A stretch of DNA of 64,000 nt from Synechococcus sp. CCY 9618 (lineage in GTDB: Bacteria; Cyanobacteriota; Cyanobacteriia; PCC-6307; Cyanobiaceae), in NCBI RefSeq assembly GCF_019038415.1, contig NZ_JAFKRG010000009.1:248001-312000 (forward strand), read 5' to 3'. Position numbers and translations under genes: made by a program. Shown here one piece after another: positions 19,442 through 29,370 of this stretch. Numbering within the stretch: position 1 is the stretch's first letter; each line of letters opens with the position of its first letter. The notes under the pieces are model-generated. The model saw only the letters and a program-made list of their open reading frames with translations. It did not search any database and had not been told where the DNA came from.

Positions 19442-20782
19442 TTGACCCTTCGGACGCTGCTGCAGGATCGCCTTTCCTCTCGGGCCCAGGTCATGGATGC
19501 TTCCGCCAATGGCTCTGAGGAATTCGGTGCCGAGCGAGTGGCCGAAGCCCTGAGGCTGCTGGCACCGATGGCCGCCGTGCGCACCGCCGGGGTGCGTCTC
19601 AGGCTGGCAAGGGTGCTGGAGGCCTTCAGTGCCGAGCGGCTGGGGGTGCACCACTTCGCCTCGGTCAGCGGCTACGGCCATGGGGATCTCGGCCGGGAGG
19701 TGCTCGATCGGGTCTTCGCGCGGGTGCTGCAGGCCGAGGCCGCCGCCGTGCGGCTCCAGTTCGTCAGCGGCACCCACGCCATCACCGCCGCCCTGTTCGG
19801 CGTGTTGCGGCCTGGTGACCGGCTGCTGGCCATCACCGGCCGCCCCTACGACACCCTCGAAGAGGTGATCGGGCTGCGGGGCCGGGGGCAGGGATCCCTG
19901 GCTGAATTCGGCATCACCTACGACGAGCTGCCGCTCACGGCCGATGGCCAGGTGGATGAGGCGGGCCTGGAGGACGCGCTTGCCCCCGAGACCCGCATGG
20001 TGCTGATCCAGCGCAGCTGCGGCTACAGCTGGCGCCCGTCCCTGCCGGTGGCCACCATCGGCCGCCTCTGCGAGCGGGTCAAAGGGTTGCGGCCCGGCTG
20101 CGTCTGCTTCGTCGACAACTGCTACGGCGAGCTGGTCCAGGACCTGGAGCCCACCGCGGTGGGGGCCGATCTGATCGCCGGCTCCCTGATCAAGAATCTG
20201 GGCGGCACCATCGCCCCCACCGGTGGCTACGTGGCCGGCCGTCGTGATCTGGTGGAGATGGCCTGCTGCCGGCTCACCGCACCGGGTATCGGCAGCGAGG
20301 GGGGCACCGGCTTCGACCTGCACCGGCTGCTGTTCCAGGGCCTGTTCCTGGCCCCCCAGATGGTGGCCGAGGCCCTGATCGGTGCCGATCTGGTGGCCCA
20401 GGTGTTCAGCGATCTCGGCTATCCGGTGAATCCGGCGCCCGGGGCCGAGCGCAGCGATGTGATCCAGGCGGTGCAGCTCGGTTGCCCCGAACGGCTGATC
20501 GCCGTCTGCCGGGCCTTTCAGCAGGTGTCACCCGTGGGGGCCTACCTCGATCCGGTGCCGGCCCCCATGCCCGGCTACGCCAGCGACCTGGTGATGGCCG
20601 GGGGCACGTTCATCGATGGCAGCACCAGCGAGTTCTCCGCCGATGGACCGCTGCGGGAGCCCTTCGTGCTCTACGCCCAGGGAGGCACCCACCACCTCCA
20701 TGTGGCCCTGGCCCTGGAGCGGGCCCTGGCCGCTCTGGAGGCCATGGGGGATGGGCCGGCTTCGGTCGCTCGGTCAGACTGA
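19442..20782 (+). CDS. PLP-dependent methionine gamma-lyase / 'aluminium resistance' family protein
   Basis: 446 residues from TTG at 19442; the ATG at 19493 is an alternative start. The fold-type I PLP pattern is clear. It includes HHFASVSGYGHGD, RLQFVSGTHAITAALFGVLRPGD, VFVDNCYGE-like (CFVDNCYGELVQ) and the PLP-lysine context SLIKNLGG. These match the PF06838 family, which is annotated as aluminium resistance protein or methionine gamma-lyase-like. Its reaction is not well established. It stands 27 bases before gcvH on the same strand, so transcription with the glycine cleavage genes is likely. Confidence 0.85.
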   Translation: MTLRTLLQDRLSSRAQVMDASANGSEEFGAERVAEALRLLAPMAAVRTAGVRLRLARVLEAFSAERLGVHHFASVSGYGHGDLGREVLDRVFARVLQAEAAAVRLQFVSGTHAITAALFGVLRPGDRLLAITGRPYDTLEEVIGLRGRGQGSLAEFGITYDELPLTADGQVDEAGLEDALAPETRMVLIQRSCGYSWRPSLPVATIGRLCERVKGLRPGCVCFVDNCYGELVQDLEPTAVGADLIAGSLIKNLGGTIAPTGGYVAGRRDLVEMACCRLTAPGIGSEGGTGFDLHRLLFQGLFLAPQMVAEALIGADLVAQVFSDLGYPVNPAPGAERSDVIQAVQLGCPERLIAVCRAFQQVSPVGAYLDPVPAPMPGYASDLVMAGGTFIDGSTSEFSADGPLREPFVLYAQGGTHHLHVALALERALAALEAMGDGPASVARSD

Positions 20783-20809
20783 TCCCGCCTCCTCCGCTCT
20801 GCTCCGGCC

Positions 20810-21199
20810 TTGGCGCACTCCTTCCCCGACGACTGCCGCTATTCCGAAAGCCACGAATATGTGCGTCCGGAAGGTGACCTGGTGCGCCTCGGCATCAGCG
20901 CCTTCGCCGTCGACCAGCTCGGGGACATTGTTTTCGTCGAGTTGCCGGCGGTGGGGGCCTCCCTGGTGCGGGGCACGAGCTTCGGCAGCGTGGAATCGGT
21001 GAAGGCGGTGGAGGATCTGATGGCTCCGGTGAGCGGCTCGGTGGAGGCCCGCAACGAGGCTGTGCTGGCCAGCCCCGAGGAGCTTCAGAACGATCCCTAT
21101 GGCGAAGGCTGGCTGCTGCTGGTCAGGCTGGGGGCGCCGGATGAGCTGGCGGAGCTGATGGATGCCGGCACCTACGGGGCCAAGGTGCAGGCCGCCTGA
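20810..21199 (+). CDS. gcvH: Glycine cleavage system H protein
   Basis: 129 residues from TTG at 20810. The lipoyl-lysine motif [11 protein letters not shown] gives Lys65, and the C-terminal [14 protein letters not shown] is the family hallmark. GcvH carries the aminomethyl group between the P, T and L proteins during glycine cleavage, which in cyanobacteria is part of photorespiration. It lies between the PLP enzyme and gcvP on one strand. No gcvT is in the window. Confidence 0.95.
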   Translation: MAHSFPDDCRYSESHEYVRPEGDLVRLGISAFAVDQLGDIVFVELPAVGASLVRGTSFGSVESVKAVEDLMAPVSGSVEARNEAVLASPEELQNDPYGEGWLLLVRLGAPDELAELMDAGTYGAKVQAA

Positions 21200-21218
21200 G
21201 CCGGAGGGGAGGGCGGCA

Positions 21219-21238
21219 CCAGGGGGCGATCCCCCTGG
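21219..21238. other. Perfect 8-bp-stem hairpin between gcvH and gcvP
   Basis: An inverted repeat with 8-bp arms and the loop CGAT lies in the 80-bp gcvH-gcvP gap. No T-tract follows, so full termination is doubtful. It could protect mRNA or adjust the gcvH to gcvP ratio. I see no glycine riboswitch in this short gap. Confidence 0.5.
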
Positions 21239-21279
21239 GGAATGTCCTTAGGATCCCGCCACTTCCTCTCACCGCGCCC

Positions 21280-24252
21280 GTGTCCGCCTCCTTCCTGGTC
21301 CGGCATCTGGGGCCGGACCCCGAAGATCAGCAACGGATGCTGGCCGAACTCGGTCTCGCTTCCCTCGACCAGCTGGCGGCCGAGGTGGTTCCCGCCGATA
21401 TCCTGCTCACGGCCTCCGAAGCCGACGTCGGCCTTCCCCCCGCCTGCTGCGAGGCGCAGGCCCTGGCGGAACTGGCCGGGCTGGCCTCCCGCAACCGGGT
21501 GCTGCGCAGTCTGATCGGCCTGGGGTACCACGGCACCGCCACGCCGGCCCTGATCCAGCGCCATGTGCTCGAAAATCCCTGCTGGTACACGGCCTACACC
21601 CCCTATCAGGCGGAGATTGCCCAGGGGCGGCTGGAGGCCCTGCTCAACTTCCAGACCCTGGTCAGCGAGCTGACGGGCCTGCCCATCGCCAATGCCTCCC
21701 TGCTGGATGAGGCCACCGCCGCCGCCGAGGCGATGGCGATGGCGGCGGCGGTGACCCCGCGCCGCGGGGCCCGGCGCTTCCTGGTCGACCGGGCCGTCCT
21801 TCCCCAGACCCTCGCCGTGCTGCGCACCCGGGCCGAGCCCCTGGGCATCGTCATCGAGACCATCGAGGCGGAAGCCCTCAGCGCCGCCCTTGGCCAGGAC
21901 TCCATCGACGGGCCTGACGCCGCGGATGCCCTTGACCATGACGTCTTCGGTCTGCTGATTCAGCTGCCGGGCACCGCAGGCCGGCTCTGGGATCCCTCCC
22001 CCCTGCTGGCGGCGGCCCGCTCCCGCGAGGTGATCAGCACGGTGGCCGTCGATCCCCTGGCCCAGGTGCTGCTGGCACCGGTGGGTGACCTGGGTGCTGA
22101 CATCGCCGTGGGCAGCCTGCAGCGTTACGGGGTGCCGATGGGCTTCGGCGGCCCCCATGCGGCCTTCTTCGCCACCCGGGAGGCCTACAAACGGCAGATC
22201 CCCGGTCGCCTGGTGGGGCAATCCAGGGATGCGGAAGGGAATCCCGCCCTGCGGCTGGCCCTGCAGACCAGGGAGCAGCACATCCGCCGCGACAAGGCCA
22301 CCAGCAACATCTGCACCGCCCAGGTGCTCCTGGCTGTGATGGCGAGCTTCTACGCGGTGCACCACGGACCCGAGGGCCTCGAAGCCATCGCTCGCCGCAT
22401 CCTTCGCCTGCGGCAGGGTCTGGTGCTGGGCCTGGCCGCCCTGGGCCTGGATGTCGAGCCGGGAGCCGCCTTCGACACCGTCGTGGTGCGCACCGCAGCC
22501 GCCGTTCCCCTGCGCGAGCAGGCCGAGGCCGCGGGATTCAACCTGCGCTGCGGCCTCCGCGGCGACGACGGCGAGGCGGCGCTGGCCATCAGCCTGGATG
22601 AGCTCTCCACGGCGGAGGAACTGGAGGCCCTGCTGGCGTCGCTGGCCACCGAGCACGGCACCGGCGACGTGGCGCGCGCCGCCCTTCGGGCTGCTCTGAT
22701 CGCCCTGGAGGGCGAGCCCCTGGCGGAGGCACTCGAGGGCGTGCCCCTGCGGCAGAAGCCCTGGCTGCGCCAGGAGGTGTTTCATCGCTACCGCAGCGAA
22801 ACCGAGCTGTTGCGCTATATCCAGCGGCTCGTCAGCAAGGATCTGTCCCTTGTCCACGGGATGATCCCCCTGGGCAGCTGCACCATGAAGCTCAACGCCG
22901 CCGCGGAACTGGCGCCGGTGAGCTGGCCGGCCTTCGCCCAGATCCACCCCTTCGCCCCTGCTGATCAGACCGGTGGCTACGCCGCCCTCGCGGCCGATCT
23001 GGAGGCCTGGCTGGGGGCGATCACCGGCTTCGCGGGGGTGTCCCTGCAGCCGAACGCCGGCTCCCAGGGGGAATATGCCGGCCTGATGGTGATCCGGGCC
23101 TGGCATCGGAGCCGGGGGGAGGGCCATCGTCAGGTGTGCCTGATCCCCACCAGCGCCCACGGCACCAACCCGGCCAGTGCCGTGATGGCGGGGATGCGCG
23201 TGGTGGCGGTGGCCTGCGATGGCCAGGGCAACATCGACATCGACGACCTGGAAGCCAAGGCCGAGGCCCACGCCGGCGACCTGGCCGCCCTGATGGTCAC
23301 CTACCCCTCCACCCACGGGGTGTTCGAGACGGGCATCCGCCGCATCTGCCGCATCGTTCACGACCATGGCGGCCAGGTGTATCTGGACGGCGCCAACCTC
23401 AACGCCCAGGTGGGCCTCTGCAAACCGGGGCTGTACGGAGCCGACGTCTGCCACCTCAACCTGCACAAGACCTTCTGCATTCCCCACGGCGGCGGTGGCC
23501 CCGGCGTGGGACCGATCGGCGTGGCGGCCCATCTGGTGCCTTTCCTGCCGTCCCATCCCCTGGCCGCCGCTGGCCATGGCCCGGGCCAGGCCATCGGCCC
23601 GGTGTCGGCGGCGCCCCTGGGCAGCGCCGGCATCCTGCCGATCAGCTGGATGTACATCCGCATGATGGGCGGCGCCGGCCTGCGCACGGCCAGCCAGGTG
23701 GCCCTGCTGGCGGCCAACCTGATCGCCGAGCGACTCGAACCCCATTTCCCCGTGCTCTACCGGGGCAGTGGCGGTCGGGTGGCCCATGAGTGCATCCTCG
23801 ATCTGCGGCCCCTCAAGCGCAGCTGTGGCCTGGAGGTGGACGATCTCGCCAAACGTCTGATGGATTACGGCTTCCATGCCCCCACCGTCAGCTGGCCGGT
23901 GGCCGGCACGGTGATGGTGGAGCCCACCGAGAGTGAATCCCTGGCGGAGATCGATCGGTTCTGCACCGCTATGGCGGCGATCCGCTGCGAGGCCCGCGCC
24001 ATCGAGACCGGCAGCGCCGATCCTCTCGACAATCCGCTCAAGCAGGCGCCCCATACCCTGGCGGCCGTCACCGCCGACCGCTGGGAGCGCGCCTACAGCC
24101 GCAGCGAGGCGGCGTTCCCCGCCGGGGATGGTCAGCGGCAGACGAAATTCTGGCCGGCGGTCGCCCGTATCGATAACGCCTACGGGGATCGGAACCTTGT
24201 CTGCACCTGTCCCAGTGTCGAGGAGGTGGCAATTCCCGAACTGGTCGCCTGA
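21280..24252 (+). CDS. gcvP: Glycine dehydrogenase (decarboxylating), P protein
   Basis: 990 residues from GTG at 21280, the full length of the single-chain P protein. It contains both half-domains. The N-terminal half has the [21 protein letters not shown] region. The C-terminal half has GSCTMKLN, the glycine-rich loops and the PLP-binding HKTF with Lys730, next to [16 protein letters not shown]. It decarboxylates glycine and passes the aminomethyl group to GcvH. Both partners are adjacent, gcvH being 80 bp upstream. The long open frame on the opposite strand (21172-24054) is a GC-driven shadow. Confidence 0.97.
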   Translation: MSASFLVRHLGPDPEDQQRMLAELGLASLDQLAAEVVPADILLTASEADVGLPPACCEAQALAELAGLASRNRVLRSLIGLGYHGTATPALIQRHVLENPCWYTAYTPYQAEIAQGRLEALLNFQTLVSELTGLPIANASLLDEATAAAEAMAMAAAVTPRRGARRFLVDRAVLPQTLAVLRTRAEPLGIVIETIEAEALSAALGQDSIDGPDAADALDHDVFGLLIQLPGTAGRLWDPSPLLAAARSREVISTVAVDPLAQVLLAPVGDLGADIAVGSLQRYGVPMGFGGPHAAFFATREAYKRQIPGRLVGQSRDAEGNPALRLALQTREQHIRRDKATSNICTAQVLLAVMASFYAVHHGPEGLEAIARRILRLRQGLVLGLAALGLDVEPGAAFDTVVVRTAAAVPLREQAEAAGFNLRCGLRGDDGEAALAISLDELSTAEELEALLASLATEHGTGDVARAALRAALIALEGEPLAEALEGVPLRQKPWLRQEVFHRYRSETELLRYIQRLVSKDLSLVHGMIPLGSCTMKLNAAAELAPVSWPAFAQIHPFAPADQTGGYAALAADLEAWLGAITGFAGVSLQPNAGSQGEYAGLMVIRAWHRSRGEGHRQVCLIPTSAHGTNPASAVMAGMRVVAVACDGQGNIDIDDLEAKAEAHAGDLAALMVTYPSTHGVFETGIRRICRIVHDHGGQVYLDGANLNAQVGLCKPGLYGADVCHLNLHKTFCIPHGGGGPGVGPIGVAAHLVPFLPSHPLAAAGHGPGQAIGPVSAAPLGSAGILPISWMYIRMMGGAGLRTASQVALLAANLIAERLEPHFPVLYRGSGGRVAHECILDLRPLKRSCGLEVDDLAKRLMDYGFHAPTVSWPVAGTVMVEPTESESLAEIDRFCTAMAAIRCEARAIETGSADPLDNPLKQAPHTLAAVTADRWERAYSRSEAAFPAGDGQRQTKFWPAVARIDNAYGDRNLVCTCPSVEEVAIPELVA

Positions 24253-24337
24253 CTGTTCCTGGGGTACCTTTCCTCCCTGAGATGCCGCATCATTGCCGTG
24301 CTGTCTCCTCGCGGCGATGGCCTCCGCCTTTCATCAC

Positions 24338-24571
24338 ATGGGGTCCATGAACGGCAACGACAGTTCAGGTGGTGAGCCCGGTGCGAGTGACCGTTCCCCG
24401 GGAGGGCTGGAGGCGAGTCAGCGGGTGGATGGCACCAATGTGGTGAGGGTTCCCTTCGGCGTGCGTCGGGCCAGGCGGCGGCGGCCCGAGCGTCCCGACC
24501 ACTGGGCCACGCTGGTGCTCCCCTTCCAGGCGGGTGGTGGTGGTTCTCCAACCCCGCCCCACGCTGCCTGA
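24338..24571 (+). CDS. Possible small basic hypothetical protein
   Basis: A 77-residue frame from the ATG at 24338, with starts also possible at 24293 and 24347. Its most protein-like part is a basic segment (RVPFGVRRARRRRPERPDHWATLVLPF). The gene would sit between gcvP and the convergent flv1 stop at 24588. No ribosome site of note and no recognised domain. It may equally be non-coding. Confidence 0.35.
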   Translation: MGSMNGNDSSGGEPGASDRSPGGLEASQRVDGTNVVRVPFGVRRARRRRPERPDHWATLVLPFQAGGGGSPTPPHAA

Positions 24572-24587
24572 GCCCCCCCCGCGGGGA

Positions 24588-26405
24588 TCAGTAGCTGGCG
24601 CCACTGCGCCGCTGGTGGACGGCGGTGGTGGCAGCCGCATCGAGCAGGTCGCCGCAGCGGGCCTCGGCGTAGAGCAGCCAGTGGTCCCCACACTCCATCC
24701 GCTGGCTCACCCGGGCCTCCAGCCAGGCCAGGGCCTCCGGCAGCAGGGGCTGGCCGCCGGGGCTGGTCTCCAGCTCCAGTCCCGCCAGCCGGTCGGTCCC
24801 GGGGGGGAAGGGCTGCAGGAACCGCTTCATGGGGCCGCTCTCCCGTCCCTGAGCCAGCACGTTGAGGGTGAAGACGTCGCCCACATGGAGCAGGCTCTCC
24901 ATCGCCCGGTCCTTGGCCACGGCAACAGTGAAGCCAGGCGGACTGAAGCTGGCCTGGCTGACCCAGCTGGCCACCATCGCCCCCCCAGGGGTGTCAGGGC
25001 CCTCCCCCTTGCGGGCCATCACCACACACAGGGCTCCCACCACCCGGCCCAGGGCCTGGATCGCGGGATTGGTACGGCTTTCGCTGAGGCCCCCGACGCT
25101 GCTGCGTCGCTGGGCCTGGCGGTGCTGGTTGCGCAGCCGGCGGCCCAGGGCGGTGCCGGTTTCCTCCAGGGTCCGCAGGCTGGCCAGATCCGGGCTGAAC
25201 TTCACCCGGATCGGTTCGAAGGCGAACTGGAAACCGCCATCGCGCAGTTTGCTTTCAAGCAGATCGATCGCCTCACCGCTCCAGCCGAAACTGCCGAACA
25301 CACCCACCGGCTTGGTCCGGTCGCCTTCTGCCAGCACGGTCCCCAGGGCCGAGACGATCGGTGTGGGGGCATGGCCTCCCAGGGTGGGGGAGCCGATCAG
25401 CAGGGCGTCGCAGGCCTTGATCGCCGCCAGCAGTTGCTCGGGGGGAGCGAATTCGCAGTTGATGCTCTCCACGCGCACACCGCTGCGGGCCACCCCCTGG
25501 GACAGGGCGTCGGCGATGGCCGCCGTGTTGCCGTAGGCGCTCGCATACATGAGGGCAACCGACAGGCTGGCGTTCTCCTGGCTTTCCCCCCAGCGGCGAT
25601 AGTCGGCCAGCAGGCTGCGCCAGCTCTGGGCGATGGCCGGCCCGTGTCCCGGGGCGATCGTGCGGATCGGCAGCTCGTCGAGCCGGTCGACCACCGTCTC
25701 CACCTGCCGGGCCATCGGCGCCATCAGGCAGTCGTAGTAGTAGCGGCGGTCCTCCTCGGTGCTGCTGCGGTTCGCCTCGGCGAAGACCTCGGTGCAGAGG
25801 TGGGCGGCGAAGAACTTGCCGCTCATCAGCAGGCCGGTGTTGGCCTCGAACGCCATCAGGCCCCCGGGCCAGCGGGGAGTTGGGGTGGGAATCAGGGTGA
25901 GCTCCTGGCCGCCCGAGAGGGTGCGGCTGGTTTCCTGCTTGACGACCTCGATGGGCGGCAGGGGGACCACCGGCTCGGCCGTCTCCTGACTGCCCGGAGG
26001 TGACGGCCTGCGCTGGTCCCAGAGCTCGCCGAGCACCTGCGCCCCAGGATTCGAGGCCACCAGCACCGTGGCCGGCCAGCCGGCGGCCAGCTGGCGGAGC
26101 AGGGCCACCCGGTTGGGATTGATGTGGCCTGCCACCACCTTCAGGGGGGCGTCGGCTGGGACCAGCCGGGCCAGCTGTTCCAGGAAGGGTGCGGCGAAGG
26201 AGGCCCCCGGGGGATGCACCAACACCGGAGCGCCTCCGCTGGCGCCCGGCAGGAAGAGGAAGCTGTTGGCAGTGGTGCCGCGCTCCAGCCCGTACTCCAC
26301 CTCGAAACGCAGCCGTCTGGGGCTCAGGCCGCGCAGGCAGAGCAGGCCCGGTTCGATCGGCAGGGAGATGACACGGCGATCGGTCTCGGTCGGGGTGCCC
26401 GTCAT
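24588..26405 (-). CDS. flv1: Flavodiiron protein Flv1-type (degenerate di-iron site)
   Basis: 605 residues in three modules: metallo-beta-lactamase-like (1-250), flavodoxin-like (about 265-410) and a C-terminal NAD(P)H:flavin-reductase-like domain (about 440-600), as in class C cyanobacterial flavodiiron proteins. The canonical HxExDH ligand set reads H94-I-N96-P-N98-R99 here, so the Glu, Asp and second His are replaced, as is known for Flv1 partners. Its ATG shares one base with the TGA of the upstream flv3 (TGATG), implying translational coupling. With Flv3 it forms a heteromer that reduces O2 to water downstream of photosystem I. The assignment as Flv1 rather than Flv4 or Flv2 rests on the degenerate site plus the Flv3-like partner. 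Confidence 0.9.
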   Translation of the reverse strand: MTGTPTETDRRVISLPIEPGLLCLRGLSPRRLRFEVEYGLERGTTANSFLFLPGASGGAPVLVHPPGASFAAPFLEQLARLVPADAPLKVVAGHINPNRVALLRQLAAGWPATVLVASNPGAQVLGELWDQRRPSPPGSQETAEPVVPLPPIEVVKQETSRTLSGGQELTLIPTPTPRWPGGLMAFEANTGLLMSGKFFAAHLCTEVFAEANRSSTEEDRRYYYDCLMAPMARQVETVVDRLDELPIRTIAPGHGPAIAQSWRSLLADYRRWGESQENASLSVALMYASAYGNTAAIADALSQGVARSGVRVESINCEFAPPEQLLAAIKACDALLIGSPTLGGHAPTPIVSALGTVLAEGDRTKPVGVFGSFGWSGEAIDLLESKLRDGGFQFAFEPIRVKFSPDLASLRTLEETGTALGRRLRNQHRQAQRRSSVGGLSESRTNPAIQALGRVVGALCVVMARKGEGPDTPGGAMVASWVSQASFSPPGFTVAVAKDRAMESLLHVGDVFTLNVLAQGRESGPMKRFLQPFPPGTDRLAGLELETSPGGQPLLPEALAWLEARVSQRMECGDHWLLYAEARCGDLLDAAATTAVHQRRSGASY

Positions 26406-28231
26406 CAGTAGTGGTTGCCCACCTTGCGGTGATGCACGGCCGTGGCCGCGGTGGTGTCGGCCACGTTGCCCTCTTCCACCACGGCGTAGATGATCCAGTG
26501 GTCAGGCCCTTCCATGCGCTGGAGCACCCGGCAGCCGAGAAAGGCCAGAGCATCCCCCAGCACCGGCCCTCCGGCGGCGGCCCCTTCGAGAGTGTTGACG
26601 CCGGCGAACCGATCGGCCCCCGGGGGGAAGCGGCGCAGGAAGTGGCGCAGCAACGGCTGGTGGTTGTCCTCCCTCAGCACGTTGAGGACGAACCGGTCGC
26701 CCACCTGCATCAGGGCCTCGATGGCGCGATCCTTCGCCACCGCCACGGTGAGGCCGGGTGGCTCGAAGCTGGCCTGGCTCACCCAGCTGGCCACCATGGC
26801 GCCGCTGCGGACCCCGGCCTCATCCTGCTGGCGGGCCGTCACGATGTAGAGGCCGCCGCTGAGGCGACCCAGGGCCTTGTCCAGATCGCCGTCGAGGGCC
26901 TTCATGGCCGCGATGGTCTTCTCTCTGGTGAGCAGCTGGCCCAGGTCGGTGCCGGCCTCTTCGCAGCGCTGATAGTCGGCTCCGCTCGGCACCTGGCGGA
27001 TGCGCAGCGGTTCGAAGGCCCATTTCTGGCCCAGGTTGCGCAACTGGCCGGCCAGGGTGTCGATCGGTTCGTCGTTGCCGCCGAAGGCGTCGTAGCAGCC
27101 CACCCACTGCTTGGGGTGCAGGGCCGCCAGCAGGGTGCCGATCGCCTTCTGCAGGTCGGCGTCGGGGCTGGCCGGCCAGGTGGGCACCACCACGGCGCTG
27201 GCCTCGCCGATCAGGGCGGCCAGCTCCTGGGGGTCGGTGGCCCGCAGGTCGACGAGCTGCACCTGGCCGGAGGCCTTGCCGACCCCATGGGCGATGGCCT
27301 GGCTGAGGCGGTCGCAGAAGCCGTACTGGCTGATGTAGCACACAGCAGCGTAGGCCTCCCCGGCGCTGCGCTGGCCGCTCCAGTCGCGGTAGTCCCCGAT
27401 CCAGAGGGGCAGGTGCTCCCTCAGCAGGGGGCCATGGCCCACGGCGATCGTGGTGATCTCCGGCAGCCCGTCCATCCGCTTGAGGGCCTGCAGCACGCTG
27501 CGGGCATTGGGGGCCATCAGGCAGTCGTAGTAGAAGCGGAAGTCCGGAGCGATCGCGCCGGGGTCGACGTCGAAGAGATCCTCTGAGCAGTAGTGAAGGC
27601 CGAAGGCATCGCAGGTGTAGAGGATGCCGGTGCCGTGGTCGAAGGAAAAAATCGTGTCGGGCCAGTGCAGGTTGGGGGCGCTGAGGAAGCTGAAGCGGTG
27701 CCCGACCCCACTTTCCGGGTTGGTGCCGAGGTCGAGCTCCTCGCCGCTCTTCACCGCCCGGCTGCGGAAGGGGCGATGGACCTGGTCCTGCAGGAACTGG
27801 ATCGCCACCTTGGAGCCGACGATTTCGATATCGGGATGGCGGTCGATCAGGTCGCCGATCAGGCCGGAGTGGTCCGGCTCGGTGTGGGACACGATCAGGT
27901 GGTCGATGGCCGTGGGATCGATCTGACCCTCCAGCAGAGGCAGCCAGGAGTCGCGGAACTTGGCGTGGCTGGTGTCGACCAGGGCCGTGCGCTCGCCACG
28001 GATCAGAAAGGCGTTGTAGGTGGTGCCGTTGCGGAGCCCGAACTCGATGTCGAAGCGGCTGCGATCCCAGTCGAGGGAGCGGATCGCCGTGGTGTCCGGG
28101 GCGATGGACGCGCACTGAAGGCTGAGGCGGGAGGGCTGAGCCCCGGCCCCGGGCGCCTGGGTGGACGGTGTGCTGGAGAGGGGGCTGACGCTGGTGCTGC
28201 TCATGGTGTCCATCTCCTTCCGCAGGCTCAT
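26405..28231 (-). CDS. flv3: Flavodiiron protein Flv3-type (intact di-iron site)
   Basis: 608 residues with the same three modules as the downstream gene. The di-iron motif is intact: H116-T-E118-P-D120-H121 in SHTEPDHSG. The flavodoxin-like part begins with AAVCYISQYG. The C-terminal flavin reductase domain ends in a WIIYAVVEEGNV pattern. Flv1/Flv3 pairs carry out the Mehler-like reaction, protecting photosystem I under fluctuating light. Several ATG codons near the start (28231, 28210) leave the exact N-terminus open. The 104-bp gap to the divergent PilZ-like gene is the likely promoter region. Confidence 0.92.
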   Translation of the reverse strand: MSLRKEMDTMSSTSVSPLSSTPSTQAPGAGAQPSRLSLQCASIAPDTTAIRSLDWDRSRFDIEFGLRNGTTYNAFLIRGERTALVDTSHAKFRDSWLPLLEGQIDPTAIDHLIVSHTEPDHSGLIGDLIDRHPDIEIVGSKVAIQFLQDQVHRPFRSRAVKSGEELDLGTNPESGVGHRFSFLSAPNLHWPDTIFSFDHGTGILYTCDAFGLHYCSEDLFDVDPGAIAPDFRFYYDCLMAPNARSVLQALKRMDGLPEITTIAVGHGPLLREHLPLWIGDYRDWSGQRSAGEAYAAVCYISQYGFCDRLSQAIAHGVGKASGQVQLVDLRATDPQELAALIGEASAVVVPTWPASPDADLQKAIGTLLAALHPKQWVGCYDAFGGNDEPIDTLAGQLRNLGQKWAFEPLRIRQVPSGADYQRCEEAGTDLGQLLTREKTIAAMKALDGDLDKALGRLSGGLYIVTARQQDEAGVRSGAMVASWVSQASFEPPGLTVAVAKDRAIEALMQVGDRFVLNVLREDNHQPLLRHFLRRFPPGADRFAGVNTLEGAAAGGPVLGDALAFLGCRVLQRMEGPDHWIIYAVVEEGNVADTTAATAVHHRKVGNHY

Positions 28232-28335
28232 GACTGTAGGGAGGGCGGGGTGGCTTTCGGTCTGCTAAACATGCGGCGTCGAACCTTGCGTGGGGGCGGA
28301 CAATGGTCAGGCAACTTCAGATGGGAAATACATAG

Positions 28336-28701
28336 GTGGCAACTGGTGACTTGGAACGGTTCCGGGATGCTTTCCGCCGCCTGGAAAAGCGCCTGAAGGA
28401 AGCCTCCCGTTCAACTCGCTTTAAGCCACCATCCGACCTGGCCATTGCCCGCGTTCACCTTAAATCCACTCTTTCTTCAGATGGCCTGCTGGGCGAGGTT
28501 CTTGATCTCAGTCTGGACGGAATGAAGATCGCCATCGAGGCCGGCCAGGACATCGAGGTCGGCGAGCACTGCCATGTGGCGGTGGGTGATGGAGAGGGTG
28601 AAACCTATGCTCTGGCGGGCACCGTTCGCTGGATTGAAGACTCCAGTTACATCACAGTGTTCGGCCTTTCCCTCGATTCGGCCGACCGTATCGAGGAGTG
28701 A
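28336..28701 (+). CDS. PilZ-like single-domain protein
   Basis: 121 residues from GTG at 28336. The core contains GEVLDLSLDGMKIAI, matching the DxSxxG element of PilZ, followed by a beta-barrel pattern with VRWIEDSSYITVFGLSL near the end. The RxxxR element is not clear: arginines at SRSTRF and IARVHL stand nearby but at non-standard spacing. Cyclic-di-GMP binding is therefore uncertain. An N-terminal basic helix (about 5-28) could be an interaction segment. It could connect to the cyclic-di-GMP traits elsewhere in the window. Confidence 0.65.
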   Translation: MATGDLERFRDAFRRLEKRLKEASRSTRFKPPSDLAIARVHLKSTLSSDGLLGEVLDLSLDGMKIAIEAGQDIEVGEHCHVAVGDGEGETYALAGTVRWIEDSSYITVFGLSLDSADRIEE

Positions 28702-28778
28702 TCGAGGGCCCCGGCCCAGGCGCCGGAACGTGTCGGCATGTCTGGACCGGGGCGAGGTGGAGGCTGTCAGTGGGGCTG

Positions 28779-29231
28779 TCAGTCCGCCAGCTTCACGCTG
28801 ACGGTCGTGAGCGACTGGGCCTTGGGAGCGGTCACGGTGAGCAGCCCATCGCGGTAGTGGGCTTCCAGGGCATCCCTCTGGATCCCGCCGGGGAAGCGGA
28901 AACTGCGGCTCCAGGTGCCGTAGCGGAATTCGCTCAGCAGGGGGGCGCTGCGGCTGCCTTCCTCGTTGTCGGTTTTGCTGGCGGCACCGTTGACCTCGGC
29001 CGCCCCTGCGCCGCTGACCGACCGCTGGAGGCGGCGCTCCGCGGTGATCATCAAGGAGCGGTCGGTGGCCTTCACGTCGATGGAGGAGCGATCCACCCCG
29101 GGCAGTTCCAGGGCGATGGCATAGGCGCCGTCGGTCTCGTGAATCTCGGCGGCGGGAACCCGTTCGGCGGTCTGGAGCTGCTGCTCCAGCCGATCGAAGA
29201 GGTCGAAGGGGGAAGGATGGAGGTTTCGCAT
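28779..29231 (-). CDS. Small heat shock protein (Hsp20 / alpha-crystallin family)
   Basis: 150 residues from the ATG at 29231, whose N-terminus MRNLHPSPFDLFDRLEQQL is typical. A 20-residue extension upstream is possible but less likely. The alpha-crystallin domain runs from about 50 to 140 with VPAAEIHETDGAYAIALELPGVDRSSIDVKA-type start and the DGLLTVTAPKA end motif. An insertion of low-complexity residues (about 88-108) lies between the two halves of the domain. It is an ATP-independent holdase chaperone. Convergent with the PilZ-like gene. Confidence 0.88.
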   Translation of the reverse strand: MRNLHPSPFDLFDRLEQQLQTAERVPAAEIHETDGAYAIALELPGVDRSSIDVKATDRSLMITAERRLQRSVSGAGAAEVNGAASKTDNEEGSRSAPLLSEFRYGTWSRSFRFPGGIQRDALEAHYRDGLLTVTAPKAQSLTTVSVKLAD

Positions 29232-29370
29232 GGTGTGATGAGTCCGAAGGGGGGCCGGACTTGCCGTCTGACGACGGAGTTGTCCGGTCACGAGTTGTGA
29301 GGGTGGGGAATCACCCGCCTTGCCAATCTGCGCGGTTCAACTGATCGGTCCTGGGGGGAGAACCGACGGT

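Noticed and set aside
20783-21279. Glycine riboswitch ahead of gcvH or gcvP
   Set aside because: The gaps are 27 and 80 bp, too short for the tandem aptamer, and only a simple hairpin is seen.
21172-24054. 960-codon open frame antisense to gcvP
   Set aside because: High-GC shadow of gcvP with low-complexity, His/Gly/Gln-rich translation and no domain; the sense strand gives a full P protein.
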